DNA of 64,000 nt, taken from positions 8,194,001 through 8,258,000 of the forward strand of contig NC_087095.1 of NCBI RefSeq assembly GCF_963855985.1, given 5' to 3'. Each line of letters starts with the position of its first letter. Positions within the stretch are counted from its first letter, which is position 1. Under the pieces are notes generated by a model that was not told the DNA's origin, searched no databases, and was given only the letters and a program-made list of their open reading frames with translations. The stretch comes from Ostrinia nubilalis. Its lineage: Eukaryota; Arthropoda; Insecta; Lepidoptera; Crambidae. Of the stretch, positions 31,593 through 44,310 are shown piece after piece. A program made the translations under genes and the position numbers.

Positions 31593-32667
31593 TTGGGATT
31601 TGTAACTATGCTATTTATAAATGTAATCATTAAAAAAATGTTTATTTGTATAAGATTGCATAACGTTTTAACTCTGTAATTAAACGCTTCAATATTCCGG
31701 TTTCTAACTAGGCATTATTCAGCTAATCGCACTACATTTAAGGGGTCTGGGTAGTCTGACCTTCAAAGTTACCCGGTTAATATGCGCCAGACATGGCCGC
31801 TTGACCCGGTGTCACTCAATATCATTATTTCACATTGGCAACTTTAATTATTCCACTTTTGGTCCCGGGTCTGACACGTTAGTGGCACTTTGGCGAGAGT
31901 GGAAACGGCCATCGTCCCGGCCCCATACATAATAGGCACGGCTAAGAGCATTCAAAAGTTTGTCGTATTATTGCAATAATTAATGGGTTCTCTTGCGATT
32001 TTCTCTTTGCGGTCACTCAAAATACTACCTAACTGCTTGATAAACAAAGGTTAGTTTTGGAATTAAGCTATATGTATGCATTCGCAAGCTCTAAATAGGT
32101 GTCACAGAGTCGAACTCTATAGATCTGCAAGTTTTCGGTACCTATATCCAAATAAGATAAGATAAATGACATAAATTTAAAGAATCTAATGTGTGTTATT
32201 GCTCTCAGAATTTCGTGACGAAATCAACTTGACTGTCAGAAACGAGACACGTCAAATTTGGTTCGAAAGACTTGTATCAGACGCATCTGAAGGTTCAAAA
32301 GTTTGACAGCAGGGTTATAACCCCAGTTTACGACTAGAAAGATAAAAGACATGGTTTGTTCCACACAGGTAGGTACTCGTATATCGGTTTGGTTTGGAAT
32401 CTTTTGGGCGAATTTCGACAATCTCCATTGAAGTGGGAGGGTGTGACGTCGTAAATCGATGGCAATTACTGCGAACTATTCCCGCTGTCACTGAAGATGG
32501 TCTTTTTTATATCCTTACAGCGTTACCGGTTGGAGTTTCTGCACTTTTATCATGAGATAAGGTAAACCTACGTGTCCGATGCCCTTTAAAAGGTAACGTA
32601 AAGTTTATTGTCAGCCTACTAGGGTAGACGCGTTATAATTATACTCGTAATAGATTCCGACGAAAAC
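31593..32667. other. Non-coding stretch with a GC-richer block
   Basis: 31740-31960 is richer in GC and CpG (GTTACCCGG, GGTCCCGGG, ATCGTCCCGGCCCC), repeat-free by eye and without a frame: possible regulatory DNA. The remainder is AT-rich and featureless. Confidence 0.35.
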
Positions 32668-32728
32668 CTTGGGGGCGGCCTTAGTCCAGCAGTGGACGTC
32701 ATTTGACTGAAACGAACGAAGATTCCAA
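32668..32728 (+). mobile_element. RTE-like retroposon 3' end with CGAAC tail
   Basis: ACCTTGGGGGCGGCCTTAGT then CCAGCAGTGGACGTCATTTG, the stop TGA and ACGAACGAAG. A minimal, strongly truncated copy. Confidence 0.72.
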
Positions 32729-33133
32729 CGCCTTATTTTTTGTGCCATAATGCATTAACCTACGAGTATATTTTATTACATCATCAATGTTAGATAATGC
32801 TACAAGAGATTAACTCGACAGAGCTTAAGGTATTTATTTTAGTCGAGTACAAGTAAAGGTCAGGCCCCAATTAAGGCTTGAGCTCGGTTTGCACAGTTAC
32901 AAGTACATACAAATTGTACACAGACATACGTGGAGTTGCGTTAATCTGGTATTAATCCTCACACACGTCTACAAATTCACATATTTACGTTCCTAGTCGG
33001 ATTTGTAGCAGGTGGTGTATTTCGGATTTAGGTTTGGGACACGTGGAACGTAACGTTCTTGTTAGGAATGCTATTCTAAACTTTAACAAAATTGTTGTGA
33101 GACAAACTCATACTGAGTTTATTTTTATAAAAC

Positions 33134-33288
33134 TTAGGCCCAATTCGACCAAACTTTCATCCGAGAATAACTCCTGGTATAACTGGCACATTGACAGTTT
33201 CAGTATGGGAAATATGTCAAAATGTCGCATAGCTGACGATTTATTCTGAGATTAATATTTACTCATGTTTGGTCGAATTCACCCTTAG
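33134..33288. mobile_element. MITE, AATTCGACCAAAC family
   Basis: Inverted ends TTAGGCCCAATTCGACCAAA and TTTGGTCGAATTCACCCTTA flank about 155 bases. Interior motifs (GAGAATAACTCC against AATCTCAGAATAAATCG on the other strand) extend the symmetry. TTA at each end fits the target duplication. Confidence 0.7.
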
Positions 33289-34149
33289 GTCCACTTTTGA
33301 ACGTACCTACCTATCTGTAGCCTTGTCGCGTGATGTTTTGTGAAACTATACGGTTTACTGGAACGATTACAGCAGGACACAAATTACGAGCTCGAAGCAC
33401 AAACGGATCCTGTACCTTTAATATTGTACAGACGACGGCGTAATCAAACTAAACGTTATGGTAATTGTAATTAGTGCTATTTTGCAACAAAAATGTAGGT
33501 ATAGTCTGATTCGCGGTCCTTTTTATTGATTACATAATGATGTCTAGTAGGTATCTACTGGTTTGAGTTACTTTACACAGTTCAGCGCGTTTGCCATTTA
33601 TGCAGTAAATAAATAACGAAATATCAAACCAACCACCGCTGATGTTAATGTGACCAAGAGGCTTTTAATGCGAGTGCTGAAATTAAATTAATTTGTATTA
33701 ACAAACATACAGAGACAAAGCAAAAAGCCACTTAATTTCTGACTGTTCCTTGCGATATTAAAATTATTATGAATGCTCATACAATAATCCTAATAGATTT
33801 AAGTAAGTACAATGTACTGTGGTTAGTAACACAAGTGTTTTCACCGGTAGTTGCCCCAAGCACTCTCCTTTATCAATTTGCATTAGGCACTTAGTTGAGT
33901 TATTGCAAGCCTTTGGTAATATGTGCCGAATTCACTGTTACTACGAAACAAGGGGCATTTAATTTCATTTGAGTCTGAATCCAGCAACTGATCATTAGTT
34001 AGGTCTTGCTCGATAAAGCATCGTTTAGGGTTGCTACACATTTAAGCAGGCCGGCATTATAGGTTCGGCTGTATTTGCTGGCAGCGTTTATTTTTGCTAT
34101 TACTCAGTACCTATTACTCGGATGTGCGGGAAAACACAGTGTTGTTTTA

Positions 34150-34260
34150 TCCCGAATATTTTTTAATGCAGAACAAGGCACGTATTTGACCGCAATCACA
34201 CTATTTCTTGGTGTTAACTTTAGGATGGTACATACCTGCCCTGTAAGTGCCTATTTAATA
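34150..34260 (+). repeat. Interspersed repeat fragment (ATGCAGAACAAG / GGTACATACCTGCC)
   Basis: It shares the AATGCAGAACAAGGCACGTA block with 14733. A 31-base block (AGGATGGTACATACCTGCCC onward, 34223-34253) is identical to one at 37621-37651. Old dispersed repeat, class unknown. Confidence 0.6.
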
Positions 34261-34783
34261 TTAAACTTGAAGTTGCCTGGATTATAGTGCTACGGAAAGA
34301 CAGCAACTGGCAGCGGATTCTAGTCTCCAGTACATCTACATTATATTGGATGTTGACGTCCTGCTGTGCTGATTAATGCCGGTCCGTTTAAGTGTGTAGC
34401 AAGCCTTTAAGTAGACGTGTGTTCCATGTGGTCGAACGGCTCTCAACGGCTTTCCATTCCCACCACAGCCCCATTGTGTTCTCGCTGGAAGAAATTAAGC
34501 GGTGCCATAGAACGCGCCTATCTTTTATTGCGGAATTAGCGCTTACAAAGAGAGGCGGATGGGACAGTAATAGCCAATTTTTTTTCCAAAATACTTTTAT
34601 TTCGGTATAGTTGAAATAATAATAATAAATAATAGAGCCTTGTGAAGTACAAATCAGAGCTAATAATAAATGCACAAATTGTAGTTTTGAAAATTGTTAG
34701 TTACTCTTTGAGTTGTTCAGGTAAACGTAACATATTATACATAAATAAACTACGGAAATGTTTACCACTACTTTATTGAATAC

Positions 34784-35015
34784 TAGCTTTCCGCCCGCGG
34801 CTTCGCCCGCGTGGAATTTTGTATGTCACAGAAAAACTTTATCGCGCGCGTCCCTGTTTCAAAAACCGGGATAAAAACTATCCTATGTTCTTTCCCGGGA
34901 CTCAAACTATCTCTATGCCAAATTTCATCAAAATCGGTTGCGAGGTTTAAGCGGGAAAGCGTAACAGACAGACAGACAGACAGAGTTACTTTCGCATTTA
35001 TAATATTAGTTGGGA
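34784..35015 (-). mobile_element. Non-autonomous Helitron, copy 2
   Basis: Nearly identical to 31361-31592 (TGTATGTCAC here, TGTCTGTCAC there). On the minus strand the 5' flank is A, and the 3' end reads AGCTAG then T, a standard Helitron end and insertion point. Confidence 0.75.
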
Positions 35016-35579
35016 TTTAACAGTGTCAATAAGTATCAATATTGTACGTACTTACAATTTGACAAACTCGCCCTTCTAAGAAGGATCACAAAGAAGCCGC
35101 CTATATGAATACACTAGAAAAGATTTAGAAATTTGTATAGGTACGTCACATAAGAATTGGAACAAATTTCCCTTCGTATTTTTCCTTCACACCCAGTAGA
35201 GTAAATAGTAGCGATTGAATTTCACGCATCTTTTGAACGGGCGATGCGATCGGCCGATGTCAAAGGTCGTTCACAATCGAGTTACAATCGATGCGCTGTG
35301 GTGAATCGAAATCGCAAATGTAGGCATGTGTGGAACTTGACTCCATTCGAGTTTTGTCGGGATTTTTTCAATCCTTTTTTGTCACGTATCGCTGTATCGA
35401 TACGACCGATAAGTATAATTGGTTATATTTTTATAATAATCATCAAGTTAATATTCCCCATTCTCGGTGACGACCTGGTGAATCAAATTCAAAGTCAAAA
35501 TTCCCTTATTTGCATGGACTATTAAAAATGGAAAAGACTAATTAAAAAAAATACTTTAAAAGTTTTGAAGGAAGCTCTT
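35016..35579. other. Non-coding stretch
   Basis: A slightly GC-richer block at 35220-35420 (ATCGATGCGCTG, GTATCGATACGACCG). No frame or repeat recognised. Confidence 0.45.
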
Positions 35580-35662
35580 GGATGCGAGCAGCGCAGAGCC
35601 AGCTACTGAAGGATCTTTTGGAGACATCTTTGTCCTGCAGTGGACGCTATCTTTTTACTAAA
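35580..35662 (+). mobile_element. RTE-like retroposon 3' end (decayed)
   Basis: GGATGCGAGCAGCGCAGAGC and GTCCTGCAGTGGACG preserve the family pattern at the right spacing. No tail remains. Confidence 0.55.
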
Positions 35663-36217
35663 AATATCGAGAGTTCTGTGGATGTACGTAATTTTTCAAG
35701 TCACTGTGAGTGATCACTTTTAAAAACCTCTAACCAATTGTAATCACAATGTTTACCAAGTACCAACGAGTACTAAGATACTACTAAATGCACTTTACAG
35801 AAGCAGAAACAGCTACTAAACTATTCAAAAATGAAATACGGGCAGCGCAATAGTAGGTGTCAAACAGAACGATCGTTTAACATAAATCCGTTGAGTTATT
35901 TGCATAATAAAGTAGTAGATTGGACGTGAAGCGCACACGTGGGATACATCTTTCTTTCCGACAGAGGACGATTTGATTGCGTCCGCACTTGATTTATCTA
36001 ACTCCCTGTTTTTGGGGGTCCGTAAAGAAGCTATGAAAACGTTTTTTATGACTTCACATTCATGTTTAAACGTTTTTAATTACACATTTAAGTAAAGCAC
36101 GTGTTAAGAATCAAGTTTCTTCAGATAATTGTGAAAAGAATTATATTATTTTATGTATTATGGGCCTTCATTTGCGCCAGCTCGACCAGGTTTGATCTAT
36201 TGTGGCAGCCCTTGTCT

Positions 36218-36448
36218 TTAGAGTTCACTGCTTAGTCCCGTTGAGTCTATAAATTTCCAGATTCTTTGGAGCGTGATATCTGCTATCTCATCCGGGTGCA
36301 TGATGTGTCGCCCGAGATGGATACTTCTTTTGCTCATAAGCGGGCCGCATGAGCAAAGAACATGCATGGCCGTTTCTTCTTCTGTATGGCAGAATCTGCA
36401 CAGAGATTTTATGTATGGTAGATAGACAAATTCTTCCGCTCTGCTCAA
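36218..36448 (-). pseudogene. Non-LTR retroposon C-terminal zinc-finger fragment
   Basis: The 76-codon frame contains CRFCHTEEETAMHVLCSC, the Cys/His motif found after the RNase H domain of R1/I-like and related non-LTR polymerases. It is followed by RSIHLGRHIMHPDEIAD and WKFIDSTGL, typical of that tail. No RT or RNase H can be found upstream, so it is an isolated 3' fragment. Clade not resolved. Confidence 0.65.
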
Positions 36449-36579
36449 GTTTCAGTAAAGATCATTTTAATAAGACCTCAAGCGGACTTACAAGAGAAGT
36501 CGAAGTGATTTTGCACTGTTTTGTTTCATTTTTTTTACACATTTATAGTAGTAATTGGCTATACACAATAAATACATAG

Positions 36580-37198
36580 TGCTAAACATTAAGTAGGTAC
36601 CCTATACTTTACCGCCAAGAAGTCTGAAAAGATTTTGCGATATAAAATGTAAACTGAAACAATAGACGTCTCTCTTTCTATCGCTGAAATATTATGTAGT
36701 ATGGGTATAACATAAAAGACAATTTCCACGAACTCAACTCTAAATTCGTAGGTTTCATACTTCAGTTAGTTCTTCGGTTCTTTCGTACCTATATACAGAT
36801 CACTGATTGTGCAAGTAGCAACTTGCTCGTACCTTTTTCTTCGAGCTACTTTTACAAGCTCAGCTTCAGAACTGCGCACAACTAGTTTTGACGAGTATAA
36901 AGTTTTGAATTGTTCACTTTACACGAAGTGAGAGAACATTCTAGGTTTGTTATGTTATAGTTAAAGCGGTCTTGAAACTTTGAAGCGTGAAGGAACAGTG
37001 TTTAGATTTAACTGGTATAATTAGAACTACAAGAATAGAAATGGAAATCTCAGCCAGTACTTATAAGAAAGCGTATTATCAAATTAAATTGACTCTACCT
37101 TTCTTATGTGATAGTTTACGAATGTGTGAAGATGCAATACCTTCTTTTTCTTCTCTTCTGCTCTTAGCATTATTGAAATTCACTTTCTTTTGTTTCAG
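36580..37198. other. Non-coding stretch before the candidate exon
   Basis: AT-rich. It ends in an extended pyrimidine tract (CTTCTTTTTCTTCTCTTCTG and CACTTTCTTTTGTTTCAG). Confidence 0.45.
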
Positions 37199-37316
37199 CC
37201 GCTGAAAGAAGTTTGCAGCTTGGATGCCGAAGTTAAACAACCAACCCCGAAGTATTATGTGACTGAACTAGTTTAACACGTGCCAGTATCTCCGAGCTTT
37301 GGAAAGCACATTAAAA
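37199..37316 (+). other. Candidate non-coding exon
   Basis: Preceded by a strong pyrimidine tract and TTTGTTTCAG, followed by GTAAGTACC (donor at 37317). All three plus-strand frames contain a stop, so if spliced it is untranslated (5' UTR or lncRNA) or a terminal exon: one frame runs 25 codons from the acceptor to TAA at 37274-37276. The local base composition is less AT-rich than its surroundings. Confidence 0.3.
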
Positions 37317-37617
37317 GTAAGTACCACCAGTTAATCTTCTGCTTTAAAACAAATGAACGTCGGAAAAACAAGCGACTGGCGGTACAATAAACAAATAAAT
37401 AACGATTGGACAAAAACAATTGAAGTACCACATCAAACAGGGCTTTTGCTTGGTCAGCAGGACAAAGCTAGTCGTATTGGATGTATATTCACAATTGTAT
37501 TTATTTTACTGAAAAATATACAGCAAACTAGATTCATATAAATTGATACTGGTGGAATTTAGACAAACTGCAGGACAGAATTCATGACTCATCGTTTTCT
37601 TTATTTAAGTGCGATGC

Positions 37618-37652
37618 AGTCTAGGATGGTACATACCTGCCCTGTAAGTGCC
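37618..37652 (+). repeat. 31-base block shared with 34223-34253
   Basis: AGGATGGTACATACCTGCCC and the next 11 bases are identical at both sites; flanks differ. Confidence 0.7.
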
Positions 37653-38481
37653 AATTCACTCTTATTACTTAACTTGGCTGTTTTACTGACTTTAAAAATG
37701 CAAATAGGTACCTAACTTTTCAAAGCAATATAGTTTGCGCCCGCTTAAATGGAATTAAAAAATGAAGTGTCGACCGAAGGGACTTACGTTTTCACACTTC
37801 ATAACGTCTGAGTAGCAATTGAGCGGGGTTCTTTGAACTCGGCATAAAGAACTACTGCTCAAAGGTTTCTTTTTATCACAGAGGAACGCGCCGGCGAGGA
37901 TTGTGGGAAATGAAGACAATTTCCGCTCCTGAATGGTTGCAACTGTTTTTATTTTTCAAGCTATCTCTCTTACAAGACAGCCCTGAAGACATTATGTCGT
38001 TGTTTGAACTAATGTGACTGCAGTGGACACTGCACAAAGTACATTTTATTCTAATCTTGAGTCGTTCCATAAATCATATTTTCCTTGACAAAAGTCGACT
38101 TCAAAGAATATATTTGTCATCTCAAGAGTTCGAAGCGATGATCGGAATATCGGATTGTGTAAACTTATGTTAGGAAAGTCAAATCTCATAAATATCTAAG
38201 TCTAGTAAGTTGAAATCGCTAAACATACTTACGTAGTGAGTTTCTTCAGAACAGAATTACACTTTGCTGCCTTACCTAAACGTTCATTCAATATTTTCTC
38301 AGAAAGTACTATAACATATTTTTTATATGTATTTCGTAGTAAAAATGTATACGAGTATTGCAGTAAAACAAGTAAATATAAATACTGTGTTATCGCATAG
38401 TCACAAAATGTCTACCAAAATAATAATATTAATACCAACGTAAGTAAGGCAATTATTTGTTTTACGTAATTATTGTCTTTG
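37653..38481. other. Non-coding stretch
   Basis: AT-rich; nothing recognised. Confidence 0.5.
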
Positions 38482-38522
38482 TCCAGCCGTGGACGTCATT
38501 TGGCTGAAACGAACGAACGAAC
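38482..38522 (+). mobile_element. RTE-like retroposon 3' end with CGAAC tail
   Basis: GTCCAGCCGTGGACGTCATT then TGGCTGA and ACGAACGAACGAAC. Only the last about 40 bases of the family survive or were inserted. Confidence 0.7.
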
Positions 38523-41347
38523 ATAATTTTTACATATTGCGAAAATCGTTTGTATGGAGAAGTTATCATTTAAGGTATTAGGAATATGTAATGTCATAAT
38601 AATACGCTGAGGTATAAATTACATAATTTTAAAATGGCTACTACTAAATAAATACTCTATTTAATACTATTAGTATAATTTGAAACACTGTATAACGAGA
38701 TAAACTTTCTTGAACTTGACACACACCAACTATTCAATCATTCCAAACTGGAACATTGTGTATATCCATTCGAAACACATTTGGCGACCGAGCACATGCG
38801 ATAACTCCAGAACCAATCAGAGTACAATGTACGCCTGCGGGTTGCTTCGCAAATACTCTATCAGGAATGAGGAGCAGCAAGCTAATACAATGCTATTGAG
38901 CCATTGCAGCAATAAATTCAAATAAAGGCGCACGATTCCAATAACATGGCCCGTGTTACGCGGAGTTTGCTTCACATTCATATGGAAGGGTGTTTTGTTA
39001 TGCTACTTGAATGGCGCTATTGATTTTTTTTTTGACATAGAGCGTTATTAGAATAGTGATTAGATGCTTGTTTTTCTATTAACATGGTGTGATTGCAGTC
39101 AAATACCTACCGGCTTTGTTCATCATAAAAAATAAGTCTCACAGTCTCACTGTGCATTTTGGATGTAGGTACATAAAAAGTCGTTACCTATTCTTGATAG
39201 AATATCAGTTTCGAAATGGGTAAAATGAAACTCGTGAAAAACATTTATTGTAGCTTGTAATTTTTGTATAAAATAAAATTAATAAAAGCCCAGATAAAAT
39301 ATAACTTGAAAGATTTCACGTAAATCTTTTCAATAATACTTATACGGGTAGCCGAGATACATAATCGCTCAATGTAAAAACAACTTAAGATTTGTAAATT
39401 TATGCTTACAAAATCGCAGGCATCCTCTAGTTTAAATTAAAGTGTTCTTGTAGAGTCGATCTTCAGTATTTATTTTTCTTTTTTAATTATTATTGCGACA
39501 CAAATACATTATTACAATTTTCATCATATTAGATACGATTATTTAGACATATTCAGGAAAAAGAAAACAGCCACGTGTCTCAAAAATGTACAGATACCAC
39601 AGACGAGAGCTTTCCGATACCGCCTTAAATATACTTAGGAAAAAGTAAAGAGCCTCTGTGGAACGTATAAGATACAAACATTTTGAATTGCGACACAAAC
39701 ATTTGAATACGAAGGCAGACAAATAAATATTTCAATGCGGAGTAGGGGCAAAGTGTAAGGCATTCATCGCTAGAGAGTGTCATTTAAATGTGATTCATGA
39801 AAATGTACTCACCCGTCTTCAGTGAACCGGGGTAAGGAGTGTTACACACGTTTCGGGCAGATAATTTGGGGCAAGAAGGAGGGGTCCTCCTTATTCATCT
39901 TTCTTTCATCGTCAAGTATCACTATCCATATCTTCGGATGTTTATTTGATGTCTTTGTAACAACTCTGGGGATGTGATAAGTTTGGTTCTCCGTTTTGTG
40001 CATCAGTTTGTTTTTGTACCGTCGATGGCACAACAACTTTATATAGGGGTAAAAGGTATGATTTTGCATCAAAAATTGATCTGTTATAGACTGCATGTTA
40101 CCTATGAGCTATCGAAAAGTGAGAAAATATTTTTACCGTAAACTACGTATAAATAAATTCCAATGTTGCGAAGTAAAATAATATTTTCACGTGTACAAAA
40201 ATGTACACAAAAGTTATATTCATTCAATTCTGTAAATTGATACACAAAGTTGTAGGTAACAAGAGAGTTACCTATTTGCTCTGAGTCCAAAATAAACTCA
40301 TAATAGTTTGCATAAAGTTAGCGGTTTAATTAAGTAAGTTCTATAATGTACGTTGTGAAAATATTAATTAACATCTACTAGAGGTGGAAACAACTTTGCA
40401 AAGGAGCTGTCGGGTAAAGCGTAAGTTACGTCTTTCTTTATTTATACCCATATTTTCCTGCATTGTCACTACTAATACATGTGTTTACCTCCTAACTTGG
40501 CAGATATGCACCGCCCAAGCTCTCTAAAAGCTTTTGTCCTAACACACTGGTTATTTTCTTGAGACGTTCGTGTTCTTTCGGAATGCATATTTTATTTGGA
40601 CATACCTGCCTGGAACTTACTGCTCTGTCGACTTCGAAGTTGGTAGTTCACAAAATAGCTCGGTTTGAGCTGTTTTTTTACCTTTTTACTGGCCAGCAAA
40701 GCTTTGATGGCGCAGAAACTTTTGTAATTTAAATAAAAACAAGCTTACTGCAAATAGAACTGGACAATAGTATATTTTACAACCAACCTTTAATTTAAAA
40801 ACAAAAATGAATGGGTATTATAATTATTTAGGGAGAACAAAATTAACTACTAACCTGGGGCATATACAATAAAAAGACTGGATTCAACACTGTATAGAAA
40901 GGCCTCATTTCACGAAAAGCTCTTTTAATCTTCATTTGTTTTGTTAAAAAGGATAGTAAAAGGGTAAAATCCACGGTTTTCAACGGTTTCCATTAAGCAA
41001 CCGACACGTCCAGTGAGAAATGTTTAGTTCTTCTTATAGATTGCTCTTGTCCCAACAGTGAGGAGGGTCGGGTCCATTATAAATCAAGTACTTCATTTGG
41101 AGTTGCAAAAGTACCCGAAGTCATTCAACTCTTCCGTTCCGGGGATCAATCAAACTGCGTGTACTTTTAAATTGGAAAAGGGAGTAATTAGGACGTGTTG
41201 GGTTGGTTTTTAGAGCGTGCTAGGGTGAAGGTGTATGCTATACTTACATTTGTAGGATAATACCTACGTAGGTATTTTGATACTAATGTAGTAGGTACAA
41301 TGCGCTGTGTTTATACGAATCTCTAATCGATCTCTCTAAGCGATCAG
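38523..41347. other. Non-coding stretch
   Basis: AT-rich, with no coding signal. An inverted fragment of the ATGCAGAACAAG repeat lies at about 39085-39125. Otherwise featureless. Confidence 0.5.
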
Positions 41348-41454
41348 TAGGCCTAAGATGCGCGCCGTGATAACTTTTATCGACGTCAATTTGTATGGGC
41401 AAAATCGATAAAATGACGTGATAACCGCCTATCACGGCGCGCATCTTAGGCCTA
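41348..41454. mobile_element. MITE, TAGGCCTAARATGCGCGCC family, copy 2
   Basis: A 107-bp near-perfect palindrome with ends TAGGCCTAAGATGCGCGCCG and CGGCGCGCATCTTAGGCCTA. If the outer TA pairs are the target duplication, a Tc1/mariner-type origin fits. Confidence 0.82.
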
Positions 41455-42364
41455 CAGGAGTCGGATTGCACGCGTTGGTTTGGCTGAACCTTAATAATTG
41501 ATGCGGTTAAGTTTTGTTCTCAGGTTCGAAAAATAAAAATACTAATTTGTAGGAAAAGTGTAGGAGTCAGGCAAGGGCCCATGTACGCGTTTATGTTATG
41601 TATGAATTTACTGTATAATAATGCTTCAGAGAAATCAGATCATCCTATTAGTTAGGTATATTGTAAACAAACTTATGCTTGGTTTGTCTTTTGACAACTA
41701 TTAATATTCAAAACATGGCTTGGTATTCTAAGAACGACATGGCGCGTGTAAATTATTAATATTTTATTTCCTAATAAACTTCTAATTAATACACAATAAC
41801 GTTTATTGTGTCAAACTAATTACGAGTACCGCACATATTTAGCCGCTCAAAGGCAAGGAAATAATAAGGCAACTTAAGTTATTTGAAGTTACATAAATAC
41901 TTCAAGAGACCAATTTGGAAATTGAGATAAGCTTTATGGAGTCTACGAAAGCATCTGCCGATTGCCTATTCAGTATTCACAAATGACATTAATTTGAATG
42001 TAAGTCGTATAATTGAGGCTGCCTGGGGAATAGTAAAAGAGGAAACGCTGCGGTTTTGGGGTGGGGCTTGTTGATAGCAGTGAGCGAGTTTTCAATTAAC
42101 TAGGTCCTAGTATAAACAATATTATAATTTAAGTATATGACAATAATATCGCATGCAAAAAAAGCTGTTATTCTTCTATGACTTAGGTCGTATAGTATTT
42201 ACTTCTTTCGGAAGCGCATCCATTTTGAAGTGCCGATAATGAAGTGCAGCTATGTTTACTGTTTACCTAGATTTTAAACTTTATGTTTACTGAATAAAAA
42301 GTATAATATAATATAGGCGCTCTTCGAGGAATAGCTCACTTCAGTTTGCTCCACTCATACTTAT
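41455..42364. other. Non-coding stretch
   Basis: AT-rich. A TATAAT-rich run (42301-42313) about 30 bases before CTTCAGTTTG could imitate a promoter; not called. TTAT at 42361-42364 is the left target duplication of the next element. Confidence 0.4.
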
Positions 42365-42859
42365 CGATGGTGGAAATATCAATTACTGTAAGGGACAAAA
42401 CACGACTTTTCAGGAGAGCCAAAAAACGATTTTTTTTTTCTTTATACCTCAATATCTTTTTATGTGATGTTACGATTTAAATAGTTTCTATGGCAAAGTT
42501 TCTTAGAATTTTCTGTTCTTTCATAATATAAACGCCAAATTTTCGAAAAATGGGTAGTTTAAAAGATAGCATGTCCCTTACATTAAAAAAAGAGCTTGAC
42601 TGTACCTTACAATGTTGAAATTTCACAGTATGGAATGTCATGTATGTTGTAAGGTACATTTAAGAATAAATACGACAGTAATATTATTGTAACTTGACAA
42701 TTTTAACATTGAAACCTGATGTAAGTAGAGGTTGCATTCGAGTTTTCATTAACAAAACGAAGAGAAGAGATAGAAACAAGACAAGTTAGTGTTCACAAAT
42801 GCAGTTGAAGGCATCAAATACACATCACCAACAAAACATTTAGTCACTGATGATGCCTA

Positions 42860-44310
42860 CGTCTGCATTTGTGAACAAGTTGTCTTGTTTCTATCTTTTT
42901 CTGTTCATTTTTACGCAGTTAGGTTTTTTTTTTCAATCATCGTTCGTTCGTTTTAGCCGAATGACGTCCACTGCTGGACAAAGGTCTTCCCCCAAGGATT
43001 TCCACAACAACCGGTCCTGCGCCGCCCGCATCCAGGCACCTCCTACAACCTTCACCAGATCGTCGGTCGACCTAGTGGGGGTCTGCAGCACATTACGTCT
43101 TCCAGCTCGTGGTCGCCACTCAAGAATTTTTCTGCCCCAGCGGCTATCAGCTTTGCAAGCTACGAGCTCCACTCACTGCCACTTGATTTTAGCGATTCTG
43201 CGGACTATGTCAGTCACTTTGGTTCTCCTGCGGATCACGTCATTTCTGGTTCAATCACTACGAGCATAGCACGCTCCATCGCCTTTGACCTTGAGTCTTC
43301 TTATGAGGCCCACAGTAAGCGACCACGTCTCAGATCCATAAGTTATCAAAGACTTTTGTCTTGAGACAGTGCGATATTTCAGACGTGAGAATAGGGAGAA
43401 TACTATAAACAGCCTAACTGGACTGTTTGTACTAGGTATATATAATTGTCAACAACTGCCGAGTATAGAGTATCCAACCTTTAGAGGAGTGGGTGCAACA
43501 CGGACATTTGACATGATTTTGTCTTGTCCATGTTTCATTTTAAGACCCCCTTGTTGAGAGGCTCGACTGAGGCCATTGTGCATTGTGCCTAGATCTTCCA
43601 CGGTCTCAGCCATGGCTATGATATTGTTTGCGAATCGAAGGTGGGTTATTTACTCACCGTTGATATTTATGCCGAATCCGTTCCAGTCCAGAAGCAGTTC
43701 TCCAGGTGGTGAACAGTTTCGGAGTTTTCAGTTCCCCCTGTCTGCTGCTGCAACTGGTTTCGAGTCTTGATCCTGGAGACGGAACGACATTGTGGCGTTT
43801 TCGTACAAGCCTTTCAACACTTCAATGTATTGATATAGTCAATTTGACACCGTTGGAGAAACTTTAGTAGGTACTGCCCACTGCCCTGGTCTCGATCGAA
43901 GCTTTCTTATAGTCCACAAACGCCAGGCAAAGTGACTGACTATACTCCTCGGTCTTCTGTATAATCTGCCTTGGCGTATGTATGTGGTGTACTAAAGCCT
44001 TTTCGGAAACCGGCTTGTTTGAGAGGCTGGAAGTCATCGAGCTCACGAGCGAGACGATTCGTAATGACTCTCGAAAACAGCTTGTAGACATGGCTCAGAA
44101 GGGAGATGGGTCTATAATTCTTCAACAAGGTTTTGTCGCCTTTTTTGAAGAAGAGTATCACCACACTTCTGTGCCATACCGTAGGCGTTTTTCCTTCGAG
44201 GATGACGGAATTTAACACCTTCTGAAGAGCCTTCAGCCCCTCTGTCAAAAACCCAACTGCGTAAAAATGAACAGAAAAAAGATAGAAACAAGACAACTTA
44301 GTGTTTATAA
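42860..44310. repeat. Inverted arms flanking the RTE copy
   Basis: 42860-42925 (ending TTTTTACGCAGTTAGGTTTT on the plus strand) is the reverse complement of 44248-44310 (AACCCAACTGCGTAAAAATG and on). The left arm is also part of a hairpin with 42775-42805. The RTE sits in the loop of this older palindrome. Confidence 0.6.
42930..44250 (-). mobile_element. RTE-like retroposon, longest copy in the window, decayed
   Basis: On the minus strand the RT fingers/palm start is readable in 44230-43940: VVILFFKKGDKTLLKNYRPI, then SLLSHVYKLFSRVITNRLA and QAGFRKGFST. Then comes a broken middle with stops and frameshifts (FANNIIAMAE where FADDI is usual), and the C-terminal RIAKIKWQW and RSTDDLVKV block with a CGAAC tail at 42945-42955. 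The palm aspartates are replaced, so it is dead. It shows that the short tails in this window belong to an RTE-type polymerase. Confidence 0.82.

Noticed and set aside
31388..31633. 81-codon frame repeated at 34811-35020
   Set aside because: The frame lies in the Helitron repeat and runs into the ACAG microsatellite; it recurs only because the Helitron does.
42301..42346. TATA-like run followed by TTCAGTTTG about 30 bases later
   Set aside because: The region is generally TA-rich; no downstream exon or donor, unlike 14303.
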